Part shown: positions 1 through 10,347 of the stretch, in pieces
Numbering within the stretch: the stretch's first letter is position 1
How the letters are laid out: the number at the start of each line of letters is the position of its first letter
From: Algicola sagamiensis DSM 14643
GTDB taxonomy: Bacteria; Pseudomonadota; Gammaproteobacteria; Enterobacterales; Alteromonadaceae
Length of the DNA stretch: 64,000 nt
Assembly (NCBI RefSeq): GCF_000374485.1
Contig: NZ_KB894495.1
Coordinates: 178,744-242,743 of the forward strand
Direction of reading: 5' to 3'
Translations under genes and position numbers: made by a program
The notes under the pieces: generated by a model
What the model saw: only the letters and a program-made list of their open reading frames with translations
The model's database searches: none
Told to the model about the DNA's origin: nothing

Positions 1-2014
1 GTCCAAAGTGTAGCTTAGTGAAGAAGTCATAGACTGAGTAAGCGCGTACATCTCCCTTAAACTGTTGTCTTGAGCCAATTGACTCTGGAAACCGATTTCT
101 ATCGCCAGAATAGAGCGATTGTATTCGAAATTGTAACCTTTCTTTTGGTGTATATTCTAAATATGTTGTTACTTTTGCTGGTGGAATACGCTGTCCTGAT
201 AAATACTCTCTTCCAGTTGTGGAATCACGTTGTCCTTCAAGCCACGCGAAAGTTCCTCCTGCGGACCACTGCTGATTGAGATGAGTGTTCAAAGATATTT
301 CGAACCCTTCGATAACTTCTGCGGATTGCTCTGGGGTTAATAAATCTGTATTTGGGACCGCGGTGAGTTGTAATCCTAAATCAGATGTACTTCGGAAGAA
401 GGCCAGAGAGAATAGAGTGTCGTCGTCATCATAACGAAATCCAGCCTCAGTACTGCGGTTATCAACGGCATCAATATTTGCATCTTGTAACTGAAAACTA
501 TCACGTACGTTTCTCAAAACTCTTCCTAATTCAGGAACATCATACCCTTCAGATAAGTTGGAATAGATATCGGTATGCTCCGTGAGTTGATAAACAATAC
601 CAAAGTTATACGAGGTTTTTGAAAATGAAATGCTTCCACCTTGAATACTTCCACCAAATACAGTATTAAAATCATCTACATGAATACTGGTTTTTTCATG
701 ACGAATACCAAACTCTGCGCTGAGTGAAGCATAGAGCTGGGTTTGGAATTGAACAAATGGTGCGACTTGCTTCATTGTCATAAAAGGGGTCCAAATGTCA
801 CCACCCAAACTTCCTTTGAGTAATGTTTGTCCTGTTTTATCTTGTAATAAATCAGCTCCCCAGATAATGTTTCCATCCAAGTTGAGAAATTGCTCTGTTG
901 GGGTCTTCAAATCAAATCGTAGTCCGTGCTTTTTCGCGGTAATCGTGGACTGACCGACCTTGTCACTTGCTCTTACAAGTGGAGAGTCCTCTTGAAAAGA
1001 CCCAAATATATTGTCGTAATCTTGATAATAAATTTGGGTATTGAGTTTACTCCCAAGCATATCTAAGTGTTTATAGGTCAGGTTAAGTACAATGTTTTGT
1101 GTGCCAGGATCTTCTGTATTGGCTCTTGCTTTAACATCTTCAACGCTTGTTTTTGTTCGACTGATGGCATTCCCACCAGTGGTTTCATAAATATCGTCCA
1201 TGGCATGTTTGTAGTAAAGTCCATTGAAGGATAGTTGCATTTTTCCCCAGCGGTATGTCATGTGTGAGTAGAGGTTGATATTTTGAGATTCAGGAAGACC
1301 AATTGATGAGTTACCGGCAGCTTTTGACGGTACTCGGTCACCATCTGCATAAAATAACCCATGAACAGATTCGATTGAGCCTTGGTTGTAATAGCTGAAC
1401 TGACCGTTGCTACCCCACATGGATTGGTTGAGAAAACGATGGCCGCTCCCACCAATATGTGTGAGTGAAGTACGAGAGTTTATTTCTGTTTCAAACCCCA
1501 TTGCCTGGTTCATTGTTGGACTTTTGGTGATGTAGTTAATCGTCCCACCAGAACTACCGACACCATACAATGCATTTGCACCATTCATGACTTCGACTGA
1601 TTGAAGAATAGATGCATCCAATGATCTTAATTCCTGATCACCATTGCGAAGTGGTGTCCCGATTGGGACACCGTTGATGAGTACGGCCATCCTTCGGCCG
1701 CGAATTGTTGTTGAACGGTTTGTGGCGGTCATCGTTGATGCAGGCATACTGGGTACGTAATGACTTAAGATGAACCCAAGATCATTCGATATGAGTCTCT
1801 GCTTTTCAATGGAATCTTTATGGATGGTGGTGACTGAATGTGGAGTAATCGTTTGTTCCTGAGGTAATCGTGAGTAGACTTCAACATCCAGTAACTCTTC
1901 TAAACTCAGTTCAGCCAACTCTTCAGTTAGTTTATTGGCAGAAACTTCTGCTATTGCCGTCAATGGGATAAACACAGCGACCTGGTAGATAAGCGCTCTT
2001 TTTAATTTTTACAT
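1..2014 (-). CDS. TonB-dependent outer-membrane receptor, partial, stop at codon 2
   Basis: An open minus-strand frame runs from about 2008 off the left edge. It encodes a hydrophobic signal-like segment, then SLEELLDVEVYSR, a plug domain (TTIRGRRMAVLINGVPIG, then a GANALYGVGSSGGTINYIT stretch) and a long beta-barrel, all typical of TonB-dependent receptors for siderophores or similar ligands. The natural start appears to be ATG at 2014-2012, because it sits directly before Lys-rich signal-peptide codons, but the next codon is TAA (2011-2009). The first alternative starts in frame are GTG at 1975 and TTG at 1963, both inside the signal peptide. Either the gene is silenced by a point change (AAA to TAA) or translation starts unusually. 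The C-terminus lies outside the window. The substrate cannot be told from sequence. Confidence 0.8.
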
Positions 2015-2101
2015 CAGTTTTCGAGATCCAAAGTAAGCCCCAATAAACAATGTAGCTTGTTTTGATAATCTTCGAGATGAGAAAGAGTAATAGATTAGAG
2101 C

Positions 2102-3460
2102 TTAAATTAGAAACAACGTTGCTGTTCCAAGAAATGCTATTGCACCCACAATGTCGGTAATTGTTGTAAGGACGACACCACCAGCCAATGCTGGATCGAT
2201 GTTCATACGTTTGAGTACGAGTGGGATCAAGACGCCCGATACAGCAGCGGCAACGAGGTTGACCATCATTGCAAAAGCGAGAACTGCACCCAGTTTGATG
2301 TCATTTTTCCAAATCGCAACAACCCCTGAGATGAGAATGGCCCAAATTAAGCCATTGAGCATCCCGATAGCGAATTCTTTTCCAAGCAACCATCGGGAGT
2401 TACTTGACGTGATATGGCCGACAGCAAGACCCCGGATCACGAGGGTGAGGGTTTGATTCCCTGCAACACCACCCATACTTGGCACGATATTATTCAGGAT
2501 GGCAAGGACTGCTAATGCTTCGAAAGTCGGTTCGAAAAAGTTCATTACAAATGCAGCGAACAAAACTGTTAGCAGATTAACACCCAGCCAGATAGAACGG
2601 CCCTGAATGCTCTTTTTGACAGGTGCGAAGGTATCATGTTCATCATCAAGACCTGCCATGCTCATCATCGAGTGTTCTGCTTCTTCGCGGATAATATCGA
2701 CGACATCATCAATTGTGATCCGACCCAGTAGCTGGTTTTCATCATCAATCACTGGTGCAGATATCCAATTATGACGCTCAAACAGTTGTGCGACTTCGGC
2801 TTCACCCATATTGACATGAATTGCTTCAAGGTCTGTCTCCATGACCTCGCGGACACTTTTATTTGGGATTGAAGTCACCAATAAGCTCAGTGGGATGACC
2901 CCCATCAGCATATCGTGCTTATCTACGACAAACAGTTGATCTGTACCTTCGGGTAGCTCTCCTTTTAAGCGGAGGTAGCGGAGGATCACGTCGACGGAAA
3001 CATCAGGGCGAATCGTGATCGTATCCGTATTCATAATTGAACCGGCAGTTTCTTCCATGTAGGAGAGTGCTTGCTCCGCTCGATTTCGATCCTGTACGTC
3101 CATGGAGCGAATGACTTCTTGATAAACACTATCAGGCAGGGAGCGTAAGACTTCAGCTAAATCATCATCATCCATACTTTCAGTCGCAAGTGCGACTTTT
3201 TCAGGTCCCATTTGCGCAATAATGCCGTTTCTTACTTCTTCAGAAAGTTCTTCAAGGATTTCGCCGTAAAAGTCATGATCAACGAGTTGCCATAGGATCA
3301 TTCTGGACTTTGGGGGAGAGGACTCAAGCAGTAGTGCAATGTCACAGGCAGGCATATTGAACAACATTCGTCGCACGTGAACGAACATACCGCTGTCTAA
3401 CGCGGCCGCGATTTCTCTAATTTGTGCTTTGGCTGTTTGTTGTTCAATGGTTTCAGGCAT
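2102..3460 (-). CDS. mgtE: Magnesium transporter MgtE
   Basis: This 452-residue protein matches the MgtE family in length and layout. A helical N-terminal domain (about residues 1-125) is followed by two CBS domains (about 130-255) that sense Mg2+, and five hydrophobic segments at the C-terminus that form the channel pore. It is a cytoplasmic-membrane Mg2+ channel gated by intracellular Mg2+. I chose the ATG at 3460 because it has GAGG at good spacing; the frame extends five codons further to a TTG. The gene follows npr on the same strand with about 100 bases between, so it may be a separate unit. No Mg2+-responsive leader was recognised. Confidence 0.92.
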   Translation of the reverse strand: MPETIEQQTAKAQIREIAAALDSGMFVHVRRMLFNMPACDIALLLESSPPKSRMILWQLVDHDFYGEILEELSEEVRNGIIAQMGPEKVALATESMDDDDLAEVLRSLPDSVYQEVIRSMDVQDRNRAEQALSYMEETAGSIMNTDTITIRPDVSVDVILRYLRLKGELPEGTDQLFVVDKHDMLMGVIPLSLLVTSIPNKSVREVMETDLEAIHVNMGEAEVAQLFERHNWISAPVIDDENQLLGRITIDDVVDIIREEAEHSMMSMAGLDDEHDTFAPVKKSIQGRSIWLGVNLLTVLFAAFVMNFFEPTFEALAVLAILNNIVPSMGGVAGNQTLTLVIRGLAVGHITSSNSRWLLGKEFAIGMLNGLIWAILISGVVAIWKNDIKLGAVLAFAMMVNLVAAAVSGVLIPLVLKRMNIDPALAGGVVLTTITDIVGAIAFLGTATLFLI

Positions 3461-3560
3461 GCTGCATGACCTCAATTTTTGCCCAACATAGTCTAACTTA
3501 ACTGATAAGAATAATCAGCTAGATCTTAGGCTTAATTCTTTGGGAATATCAGAGATCCGA

Positions 3561-3839
3561 TCACTCTTCTTCATCAAATCGACGTTCGAAGAGTGCAACA
3601 AATGCTTCAGCAGCATCTTCGGCATCTTCGCCTTCGATTTCGATATCAATCGTCTTTCCTTTTGCGCTTTCTAATAACAATAGCCCGAGTACACTATCAG
3701 CAGAAGCCGTTTTTTCTCCTTGTTTCAATATAACATGAGAAGTAAATTCTTGATTGAGTTGAACAAGTTTTGTAGCAGCTCGGGCATGCAGGCCGAGTTT
3801 ATTCTTGATGATGACTTGACGGCAGATGATGTGTGTCAT
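3561..3839 (-). CDS. ptsO: Nitrogen-PTS phosphocarrier NPr
   Basis: An HPr-family protein of 92 residues. The phosphorylated histidine is in KLGLHARAA (His18), and the conserved region SADSVLGLLLL follows. NPr passes phosphate from EI-Ntr to EIIA-Ntr (PtsN), which is encoded two genes upstream. The start at 3839 lies 41 bases inside the end of rapZ, the usual arrangement in gammaproteobacteria. A longer frame reaching 4043 only reflects readthrough of the rapZ region and has no HPr homology. It is the last gene of the rpoN-hpf-ptsN-rapZ-npr cluster. Confidence 0.93.
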   Translation of the reverse strand: MTHIICRQVIIKNKLGLHARAATKLVQLNQEFTSHVILKQGEKTASADSVLGLLLLESAKGKTIDIEIEGEDAEDAAEAFVALFERRFDEEE

Positions 3840-4683
3840 GTCGTTGGAGTTCTCGATGTCGAAGCTGAACTTCTGGAATTTGTCTACGGAAGCTCTCAGC
3901 AAGTTTTTCACTGATATAGACAGAGCGATGTTGCCCGCCAGTGCAACCAATTGCAATTGTGAGATAGCTCCGGTGATTTCGTTCGATGTGTGGCAGCCAG
4001 GTGCGAATAAAATTATCAATTTGCCAAATGAACTTAGTGACAAGTGGTTGCCCTAAAAAAAATTGCTGTACAGGGTGATCGAGGCCTGTTAATGGTTTGA
4101 GCTCTGGTTCCCAATGTGGATTTGGAAGAAACCGGGCATCAAAAATGTAATCTGCGTCTTTCGGTAACCCATATTTAAATCCAAATGATTCGAAAACAAT
4201 CACTAAACTATGTGCTTTTTTCCCTAAAACTCTTTGTTTAATCAGCTCAGAAAGCTCATGTACGTTTAATCGGGTGGTATCAATATGCAAGTCTGCCCGA
4301 TTGCGTATTAAACTGAGCACATTTTTTTCAGCTTTAATTGCTTCTTCAAGTGACATTGAGCCTTTGGTCAAAGGATGAAGGCGTCTTGTTTCAGAGAAAC
4401 GTTTCAAGAGGCTATTTGAGTCTGCATCTAAATAAATGACACTTACATCAAAGTGTTGACTCAGATAATCTAACGTTTCTGAAAGTGCTTCTTCTCCGTC
4501 GGGCATATTTCGAGCATCAAGGCTAATTGCTGCCTGGGAAATATCCCCGAATAAATCTGATGTAAGGGACATCAGTAATGACAGGGGAATATTATCAATA
4601 CAATAATATCCAAGGTCCTCTAAAACCCGGAGGGCAACTGATTTTCCTGAGCCAGATCGGCCACTAATGATGGTTAAGTTCAT
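3799..4683 (-). CDS. rapZ: RNase adapter protein RapZ
   Basis: This 294-residue protein begins with a Walker A loop GRSGSGKS (residues 8-15) and ends with the RapZ-specific CTGGQHRSVY region followed by a basic, His-rich tail that binds RNA. In enterics RapZ targets the small RNA GlmZ to RNase E and so adjusts glucosamine-6-phosphate synthase. No GlmZ-like RNA is visible in this window. It overlaps ptsN by 20 bases upstream and npr by 41 bases downstream, so the three genes are translationally linked. Confidence 0.95.
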   Translation of the reverse strand: MNLTIISGRSGSGKSVALRVLEDLGYYCIDNIPLSLLMSLTSDLFGDISQAAISLDARNMPDGEEALSETLDYLSQHFDVSVIYLDADSNSLLKRFSETRRLHPLTKGSMSLEEAIKAEKNVLSLIRNRADLHIDTTRLNVHELSELIKQRVLGKKAHSLVIVFESFGFKYGLPKDADYIFDARFLPNPHWEPELKPLTGLDHPVQQFFLGQPLVTKFIWQIDNFIRTWLPHIERNHRSYLTIAIGCTGGQHRSVYISEKLAESFRRQIPEVQLRHRELQRHDTHHLPSSHHQE

Positions 4684-5128
4684 GACCTAAGATAGTTTCG
4701 TATATGTTTAAGTCGCTGCTTGCGTGACGGATAGCGCGGCAGAGTTTTTTATTGCCTAATAATTTTGCGATGGATGACAAAGTTGTGAGATGCTGATTAT
4801 CGTCTTCTTCAGGCAATAATAGAGCAAAAAAGATATCCACTGGTCGATTATCAATCGCATCAAAGTCGATGGCTTGTTCCGTAACGATGAGCACGCCATG
4901 AACATCTTGGATATTCGGCAGTCGACAATGTGGAATAGCAATCCCGTGTCCAATCCCTGTACTACCCAAAATTTCTCTGGCTTGAATGTTTTTTAGAATG
5001 TCTTCTGCAAGAAGGCTGTTGCAGTGGTGTGAGAATAATTGACTGATATATTCCAAGACGCGTTTTTTGCTATGGAGCAGGACTGCACGTTTTGTGCAGT
5101 CCTCGGTCAATATATTTGAGATGTCCAT
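4664..5128 (-). CDS. ptsN: Nitrogen-PTS EIIA component PtsN
   Basis: A PTS EIIA type-2 domain spans the full 154 residues. The phosphorylated histidine is His67 in HGIAIPHCR, within the conserved GSTGIGHG context. It is a regulatory, not sugar-transporting, phosphoprotein that controls potassium uptake and sigma-54-related and nitrogen functions. It starts one base after hpf ends and overlaps rapZ, consistent with one transcript. Confidence 0.95.
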   Translation of the reverse strand: MDISNILTEDCTKRAVLLHSKKRVLEYISQLFSHHCNSLLAEDILKNIQAREILGSTGIGHGIAIPHCRLPNIQDVHGVLIVTEQAIDFDAIDNRPVDIFFALLLPEEDDNQHLTTLSSIAKLLGNKKLCRAIRHASSDLNIYETILGHELNHH

Positions 5129-5129
5129 G

Positions 5130-5417
5130 TTAGTGTTTGGTCATTTTTTCTTTATGTTTAATGACTTGACGGTCAAGTTTATCAATTAAAGAGTCAATGG
5201 CGGCATACATATCTTGATGCTCTGACGTTGCAAAAACTTCTCCCCCGTTGAGATGGAGTGTCGCTTCTGCTTTTTGCTGTAGTTTTTCTACATTGAGAAT
5301 AACATGGACATTATTGATGTGATCAAAATGTCTTTCCAGCTTTGCAAATTTATTACTGACATAATCTCTGAGTGCAGTCGTAATTTCTACATGACGACCA
5401 GTTAGATTAATTTGCAT
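5130..5417 (-). CDS. hpf: Ribosome hibernation promoting factor (short HPF)
   Basis: A 95-residue S30AE/YfiA-family protein starting MQINLTGRHVEIT, with the usual length of a short HPF. It binds the decoding centre of 30S and promotes 100S dimer formation in stationary phase. The start at 5417 has AAGGAAGG just upstream; an extra two-codon extension to 5423 is unlikely. It lies directly downstream of rpoN, as in many gammaproteobacteria. Confidence 0.94.
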   Translation of the reverse strand: MQINLTGRHVEITTALRDYVSNKFAKLERHFDHINNVHVILNVEKLQQKAEATLHLNGGEVFATSEHQDMYAAIDSLIDKLDRQVIKHKEKMTKH

Positions 5418-5441
5418 AAGCACCTTCCTTATTTTCCCAGC

Positions 5442-6893
5442 TTAAATTAAGCTTTTTCGTTGATTCGAGGGTGGAATTGCCAGAGACTCACGGTATTTTG
5501 CGATGGTTCTCCGGGCAACTTTGATTCCTTGGTCTGCCAATAATTCCGCCATCTTACTATCACTAAGAGGTTTAGCTGAATTTTCGGCAGCGACAAGTTT
5601 TTTAATCAGTGCACGTATCGCTGTTGAGGAGCATTCCCCGCCATTCTCAGTATTCACATGGCTTGAAAAGAAATATTTTAATTCAAATATACCCTTGGGA
5701 GAGTGAATAAACTTTTGTGTAGTGACACGTGATATGGTGGATTCATGCATATCAACCATTTCCGCAACATCGTTGAGTACAAGAGGCTTCATGGCCTCAT
5801 CTCCATACTCGAAGAACGCCTGCTGCTTTTGAACTATTGATGCGCCCACTTTGAGTAATGTGTCATTTCTGCTATCTAAGCTCTTTAAAAACCATTTTGC
5901 TTCCTGTAAATGGCTCTTGATAAATTGTGAGTCGGCCGTAGAGCTTGTCTTTGCATAACTTGCATAATACTGATTTACCCTGACCTTCGGAAGTGCTTCA
6001 GGGTTTAAAGCCACTTCCCAATGACCTTTAATTTTTTTGACGATTAAATCAGGGATCACATAGTCATCTTGGCTACTGATAACCGTTGTTGCCGGCTGTG
6101 GGATCAAACTTTGAATGATGGCCAGTGACTCTTTTATCATTTCTTCTTTTAACTTGGTCTTTTTCATCAATCCGCGATAATCACGGATTGCCAACAGGTC
6201 CATATGATTTTCTATAAGGTCGATTGCGGTGTTTTCAAGAGGACAACCCGTAAAATTTCTATGAAGTTGGATCAATAAACACTCTTGCAGTGAACGAGCA
6301 GCAATACCAATCGGATCAAAATGTTGGATACGCTTTAAAACGGCTTCGACTTCTTCGAGTTCAATGTCCTCATGTCCGAGGCTTTGTAGGATTTCTTCCG
6401 TGCTTACAGTAAGGAAACCGGCATCATCAATGGCTTCGATAATCGCTGTTGCAATCGCTTGATCGGCTTCGGAGAATGGCGTGAGGTTCATCTGCCAAAG
6501 CAGGTAATCCCGAATATTATCATCGGTTTTTCCCTGGTACATCGGTGTATCGTCATCTTGTTGATGATGTGAAATAGTCGTTGGGCCATTACTTAAATAG
6601 TCATCCCATTTTGAATCAGTGGGAAGATCTTCACCAATATGATCGCGATCAAATGCTTGATCGGTTGTGAGTTCCTCTGGTGCAGTTTCGCTTTCAAGAG
6701 ATATTTTTTCTGGGGTTTCATCCTGGTGTGCGGCTTCGAACTCTTCCAACTCAAGAAGTGGATTTTCTTCGACGGCGTTGAGTATTTCCTGTTGGAGGTC
6801 GAGAGTCGAGAGCTGCAACAATTTGATAGCTTGTTGCAGCTGCGGTGTCATTGTCAATTGCTGACTGAAACGAAGCTGTAATGCTGGCTTCAT
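5442..6893 (-). CDS. rpoN: RNA polymerase sigma-54 factor
   Basis: A full-length sigma-54 of 483 residues. The N-terminal Gln/Leu-rich activator-interaction region (MKPALQLRFSQQLTMTPQL) is followed by an acidic linker, the core-binding region, a helix-turn-helix and the RpoN box ARRTIAKYRE near the C-terminus, which reads the -24 element. It directs transcription from -24/-12 promoters with enhancer-binding proteins. It sits between lptB and hpf, the standard neighbourhood. Confidence 0.97.
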   Translation of the reverse strand: MKPALQLRFSQQLTMTPQLQQAIKLLQLSTLDLQQEILNAVEENPLLELEEFEAAHQDETPEKISLESETAPEELTTDQAFDRDHIGEDLPTDSKWDDYLSNGPTTISHHQQDDDTPMYQGKTDDNIRDYLLWQMNLTPFSEADQAIATAIIEAIDDAGFLTVSTEEILQSLGHEDIELEEVEAVLKRIQHFDPIGIAARSLQECLLIQLHRNFTGCPLENTAIDLIENHMDLLAIRDYRGLMKKTKLKEEMIKESLAIIQSLIPQPATTVISSQDDYVIPDLIVKKIKGHWEVALNPEALPKVRVNQYYASYAKTSSTADSQFIKSHLQEAKWFLKSLDSRNDTLLKVGASIVQKQQAFFEYGDEAMKPLVLNDVAEMVDMHESTISRVTTQKFIHSPKGIFELKYFFSSHVNTENGGECSSTAIRALIKKLVAAENSAKPLSDSKMAELLADQGIKVARRTIAKYRESLAIPPSNQRKSLI

Positions 6894-6938
6894 GGATAAT
6901 CAATATCCTTTCGTTATTCCTGATGCAAGATAACTAAA

Positions 6939-7664
6939 CTATAGCGTGAATTGGTCTCCCAAGTATACCTCTCTGACATGTTTACTTGTCAAAGCGTCTT
7001 CTGGTGAACCGGAGAAAATCAGATTGCCGTGACTGACAATATTCGCAACTTCACACACATCTAGAGTTTCTCTTACATGGTGGTCTGTAATCAAGACCCC
7101 GATGCCTCTATCTTTCAGATGTTCAATGATTTTTTTGATATCGATCACAGAAATGGGATCTACACCTGCGAATGGCTCATCCAATAGAATAAATTTCGGT
7201 TCCGCCGCTAAAGCTCTTGCGATTTCAACGCGCCTTCTTTCGCCACCAGATAATGCCATCCCACGGCTGTTTTTGATGTGTCCGATGTTAAACTCTTCCA
7301 AAAGATTATCTAAAATCTCTTCCCGTTGGGCTGATTTAAGGTTTTTTCTCAGTTGCAAGACTGCCATGATGTTTTCATAGACAGTTAGTTTTCTGAAAAT
7401 GGATGATTCTTGTGGCAAATAACCAATGCCTCTGCGGGCTCGAACATGCATGGGTGCATGGGTGACGTCTTTGCCATCAAGAATGATTTTGCCTTTATCA
7501 TTCGCAACTAAGCCAACAATCATATAAAACGTTGTTGTTTTACCTGCACCATTTGGACCGAGCAAACCAACGACTTCCCCTGAATTGACGGTAATACTCA
7601 CATCTTGCACAACTTGACGATCTTTATAGCGCTTTGCAAGATTTGTTGCAGATAGCTGACTCAT
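6939..7664 (-). CDS. lptB: LPS export ABC transporter ATPase LptB
   Basis: An ABC ATPase of 241 residues with Walker [10 protein letters not shown] (from residue 36), signature LSGGERRR, and Walker B ending [12 protein letters not shown]. The family-specific stretch [16 protein letters not shown] identifies LptB. It powers extraction of LPS from the inner membrane with LptFG, which are not in this window. It overlaps lptA by four bases. Confidence 0.97.
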   Translation of the reverse strand: MSQLSATNLAKRYKDRQVVQDVSITVNSGEVVGLLGPNGAGKTTTFYMIVGLVANDKGKIILDGKDVTHAPMHVRARRGIGYLPQESSIFRKLTVYENIMAVLQLRKNLKSAQREEILDNLLEEFNIGHIKNSRGMALSGGERRRVEIARALAAEPKFILLDEPFAGVDPISVIDIKKIIEHLKDRGIGVLITDHHVRETLDVCEVANIVSHGNLIFSGSPEDALTSKHVREVYLGDQFTL

Positions 7665-8251
7665 GGTGTCGGTTCATCCTGTTCATCTGTCTGTGCTGGG
7701 GCTTGATTTTCTGGCTTCGTTTCAACAACGTTTGGCTTATTTTGATTGGTAGAGATGATTGTTGTGACACGCCCAGTTTTGTTTTCACTACCTTCAGCGG
7801 ATAACAGCTGAGTTTCCAGGTTGTAGGTGATCTGCTCACTTTTTACATGGGAACCACTTTGTTGGAGATAGGCATTTTTCTTGAGAACAATGGTTTTTTT
7901 ACTGACCATATAATAAATTTCTTGTGCAGCAGCAATGACTTCTTTGCCATCTTCGAGCGTTTGCTTATATTTTGCTGGGTTGCCTTTCGCAACGATTACT
8001 TCATTTCTGCCATCTTTGGTTTTTTTGATTCTCATCACGTCGGCATTAATCTGCATACTTCCAAGTAAAACAACAACATTGTCCTGAAAAACAAGCGTGT
8101 TATTTTTAATATCCATAAACTGCTTCGATGAATTGATTTTAATATCATCAGTGAATTCAGCATGAACGATTGTGCTGTATCCCGAAGTGGTCAAAATCAA
8201 ACTGAGAAGTAATCTTCTAAGAGCGGTTTGTGAAATAAACTGTTTTAGCAT
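7661..8251 (-). CDS. lptA: Periplasmic LPS-bridge protein LptA
   Basis: An OstA/LptA-family protein of 196 residues. The chosen ATG at 8251 gives a clean signal peptide ([20 protein letters not shown], cleaved after VHA), better than the upstream in-frame start at 8281. The mature part is the beta-jellyroll that oligomerises into the LPS bridge between LptC and LptD. The C-terminus is a Pro/Glu/Asp-rich tail. It overlaps lptC and lptB, so it is co-expressed with both. Confidence 0.93.
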   Translation of the reverse strand: MLKQFISQTALRRLLLSLILTTSGYSTIVHAEFTDDIKINSSKQFMDIKNNTLVFQDNVVVLLGSMQINADVMRIKKTKDGRNEVIVAKGNPAKYKQTLEDGKEVIAAAQEIYYMVSKKTIVLKKNAYLQQSGSHVKSEQITYNLETQLLSAEGSENKTGRVTTIISTNQNKPNVVETKPENQAPAQTDEQDEPTP

Positions 8252-8792
8252 GTTTGTGTATTTCCATGGATTCTTTTTCAATATTCGCGAAAAAACCTTT
8301 ACCGGAGATTCTAAATTGACTGCCTTGGATCACCACCTTATCAGTGGATGACATCGTATTATTTTTAAGAGATATCTCAAGATAATTTGTTTTGATCGTG
8401 GTGGTTCGTTTATCTCGATCAAGTGTCTCTATCACGACGTTTTTCTCCAAAGTGATTTTCTCATTCGGATAATATGTGGCTTCTTCTGCTTGAATGGTCC
8501 AGGGGACCTTTTTATTCGTCGGGAAAATGGTGTGCTCAGGCTTATAGAACATCGTAAAACCTGAGCGACCGTAGTGTTCCATTCTCTGTGCTTTGACCTT
8601 GTGCACGGGCAGTCCTTTCACATTGTATATCGTACTGGATAAGTCTTCAGCAACGAAGTCAGGGCGTTTTTCCATGGTCGTATTTGCTTCTTTGGTCACA
8701 TCGGATTTCACCCATTGTAAGTTAAAACCGAAGAACCAAATGCCGCCGATAATGAGTGCAACAAGAACGCAAATTCCAATGATACGCTTCAT
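8217..8792 (-). CDS. lptC: LPS export system protein LptC
   Basis: A 191-residue protein with one N-terminal membrane anchor (GICVLVALIIGGIWFFG) and a periplasmic LptC domain. It receives LPS from LptBFG and hands it to LptA. Its start overlaps the kdsC stop by four bases and its end overlaps the lptA start by 35 bases. Length and neighbours fit LptC; the family is divergent in sequence, so context carries much of the call. Confidence 0.93.
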   Translation of the reverse strand: MKRIIGICVLVALIIGGIWFFGFNLQWVKSDVTKEANTTMEKRPDFVAEDLSSTIYNVKGLPVHKVKAQRMEHYGRSGFTMFYKPEHTIFPTNKKVPWTIQAEEATYYPNEKITLEKNVVIETLDRDKRTTTIKTNYLEISLKNNTMSSTDKVVIQGSQFRISGKGFFANIEKESMEIHKHAKTVYFTNRS

Positions 8793-9346
8793 GTACTGCT
8801 GCCCTGATAAATTTCAAATTTATCCTGAGTGCAAAGAAGGAGGTCTGATAGCTCCCTCACCGCGCCATAACCGCCTTTGCAATGTGTGGTGAAATCAGCT
8901 TTCATCTTCACATAAGGGTGTGCGTCATTGACCGCAACGCTTAATCCAACGTTTTGCATTACAGGAAGGTCCGCGGTGTCATCCCCAATGTAGGCAATAC
9001 TTTCATGAGATAGAGATAACTTTTGCAATAGATCTTGATACGCTTCCAGTTTGTTCTCCTGTCCTTGATAGATATGTTGAACACCAAGTGTTGTCATGCG
9101 CTTTTCCACAATGGTTGAGCGCCTGCCTGTAATAATGGCAACTTCAATACCAGAATGAATGAGCGACTTTACCCCGAGTCCATCTTTGGTATTAAATGCT
9201 TTGTATTCTTCGCCTTGATTCCCTAAAAATATAAGGCCATCAGAAAAAACACCATCCACATCACAGATTAACAGGCGAATTTGCTGCGCTTTGTGCCAAA
9301 CTTCATCCGATATATTTTGGTACATCTCTTCGAATAAAAATCGCAT
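8789..9346 (-). CDS. kdsC: 3-deoxy-D-manno-octulosonate 8-phosphate phosphatase KdsC
   Basis: A HAD-superfamily phosphatase of 185 residues with the catalytic loop CDVDGVFSDG and later motifs TGRRS and GDDTADLPVM. It dephosphorylates KDO-8-phosphate to KDO for LPS inner core. The ATG at 9346 shares its first base with the kdsD stop codon (TGATG); a TTG one codon earlier is possible. The cap domain is minimal, as expected for the tetrameric C0 class. Confidence 0.96.
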   Translation of the reverse strand: MRFLFEEMYQNISDEVWHKAQQIRLLICDVDGVFSDGLIFLGNQGEEYKAFNTKDGLGVKSLIHSGIEVAIITGRRSTIVEKRMTTLGVQHIYQGQENKLEAYQDLLQKLSLSHESIAYIGDDTADLPVMQNVGLSVAVNDAHPYVKMKADFTTHCKGGYGAVRELSDLLLCTQDKFEIYQGSST

Positions 9347-10317
9347 CAAATCACTCCAGCTTTGAGCAAGTCCTGCATATTCATGGCTCCAATCGGTTTA
9401 TTTTCCATCGTGACAATCAACCCGTTAATCGACTTTTCTTCCATGAGCTTTAGTGCTTCTGCTGCCAGCATATCGGGAGATGCTGTTGTGCACTGCTTCG
9501 TCATGACATCACGAATGGGGGTTTCATGAATATTAATTCTTTTATCTAGAATGCGACGCAAGTCCCCATCCGTAAAAAGTCCGAGTAGATGTCCTTTATC
9601 ATCAACAATAGACGTCATCCCGAGGCCTTTCGATGAGATTTCTAATAAAGCATCTTTGATTGTGACGGACTCTGTGACTTTTGGTACACCGCAACCAGTG
9701 TGCATCATATCTTCCAGACGAAGAAGAAGTCTTTTCCCTAAGCTGCCCCCAGGATGAGAGCGCGCAAAATCGTCTTGTGAAAAACCTCGTTTCTCTAACA
9801 AAGCCACAGCCATCGCATCACCCATAGCTAACGTGGCTGTAGTGGATGCTGTTGGTGCAAGTCCAAGAGGGCAAGCTTCTTTGCTGACACTGATATTGAT
9901 ATGAAAATCAGCTGATTTTGCGAGTGTTGAATCAGGTTCCCCAGTCATGGAGATCAGTTTTGTTCCAAGCCGTTTGAGGATAGGAATAATCGTCACGACC
10001 TCAGCTGTTTCGCCGGAGTTAGAGATTGCAAGGACAACATCATCTTCAGTGATCATACCGAGATCACCATGACTGGCTTCTGCTGAATGCACGAAAAAAG
10101 AAGGTGTACCCGTACTGGCGAATGTCGCTGCGATTTTGCGACCAATATGCCCAGACTTGCCGACACCCGTAACAATGAGTCGAGAAGGACAATCAAAAAT
10201 GAGCTGACAGGCTTGTGCAAATTGGTCGTTTATTTGAGACTGTAGCTCTTCAAGAGCTTGTTTTTCAATTTCTAAAACGGCTTTGCCGAGTGTAATAAAA
10301 GAATCTTCAGTGGTCAT
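9346..10317 (-). CDS. kdsD: Arabinose-5-phosphate isomerase KdsD
   Basis: 323 residues: a SIS sugar-isomerase domain first (GVGKSGHIGRKIAATFAST, SHGDLGMI, SNSGET), then two CBS domains in the C-terminal third. It converts ribulose-5-phosphate to arabinose-5-phosphate, the first step of KDO synthesis. It is the first LPS gene of the operon, 30 bases downstream of the exchanger gene. Confidence 0.96.
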   Translation of the reverse strand: MTTEDSFITLGKAVLEIEKQALEELQSQINDQFAQACQLIFDCPSRLIVTGVGKSGHIGRKIAATFASTGTPSFFVHSAEASHGDLGMITEDDVVLAISNSGETAEVVTIIPILKRLGTKLISMTGEPDSTLAKSADFHINISVSKEACPLGLAPTASTTATLAMGDAMAVALLEKRGFSQDDFARSHPGGSLGKRLLLRLEDMMHTGCGVPKVTESVTIKDALLEISSKGLGMTSIVDDKGHLLGLFTDGDLRRILDKRINIHETPIRDVMTKQCTTASPDMLAAEALKLMEEKSINGLIVTMENKPIGAMNMQDLLKAGVI

Positions 10318-10347
10318 AAATCAGCTCCGGTGGATCTCCGCTTAGGC

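Noticed and set aside
3561..4043. 160-codon frame as a longer NPr
   Set aside because: Homology to HPr starts only at residue 69 (3839). The upstream part is rapZ read in another frame.
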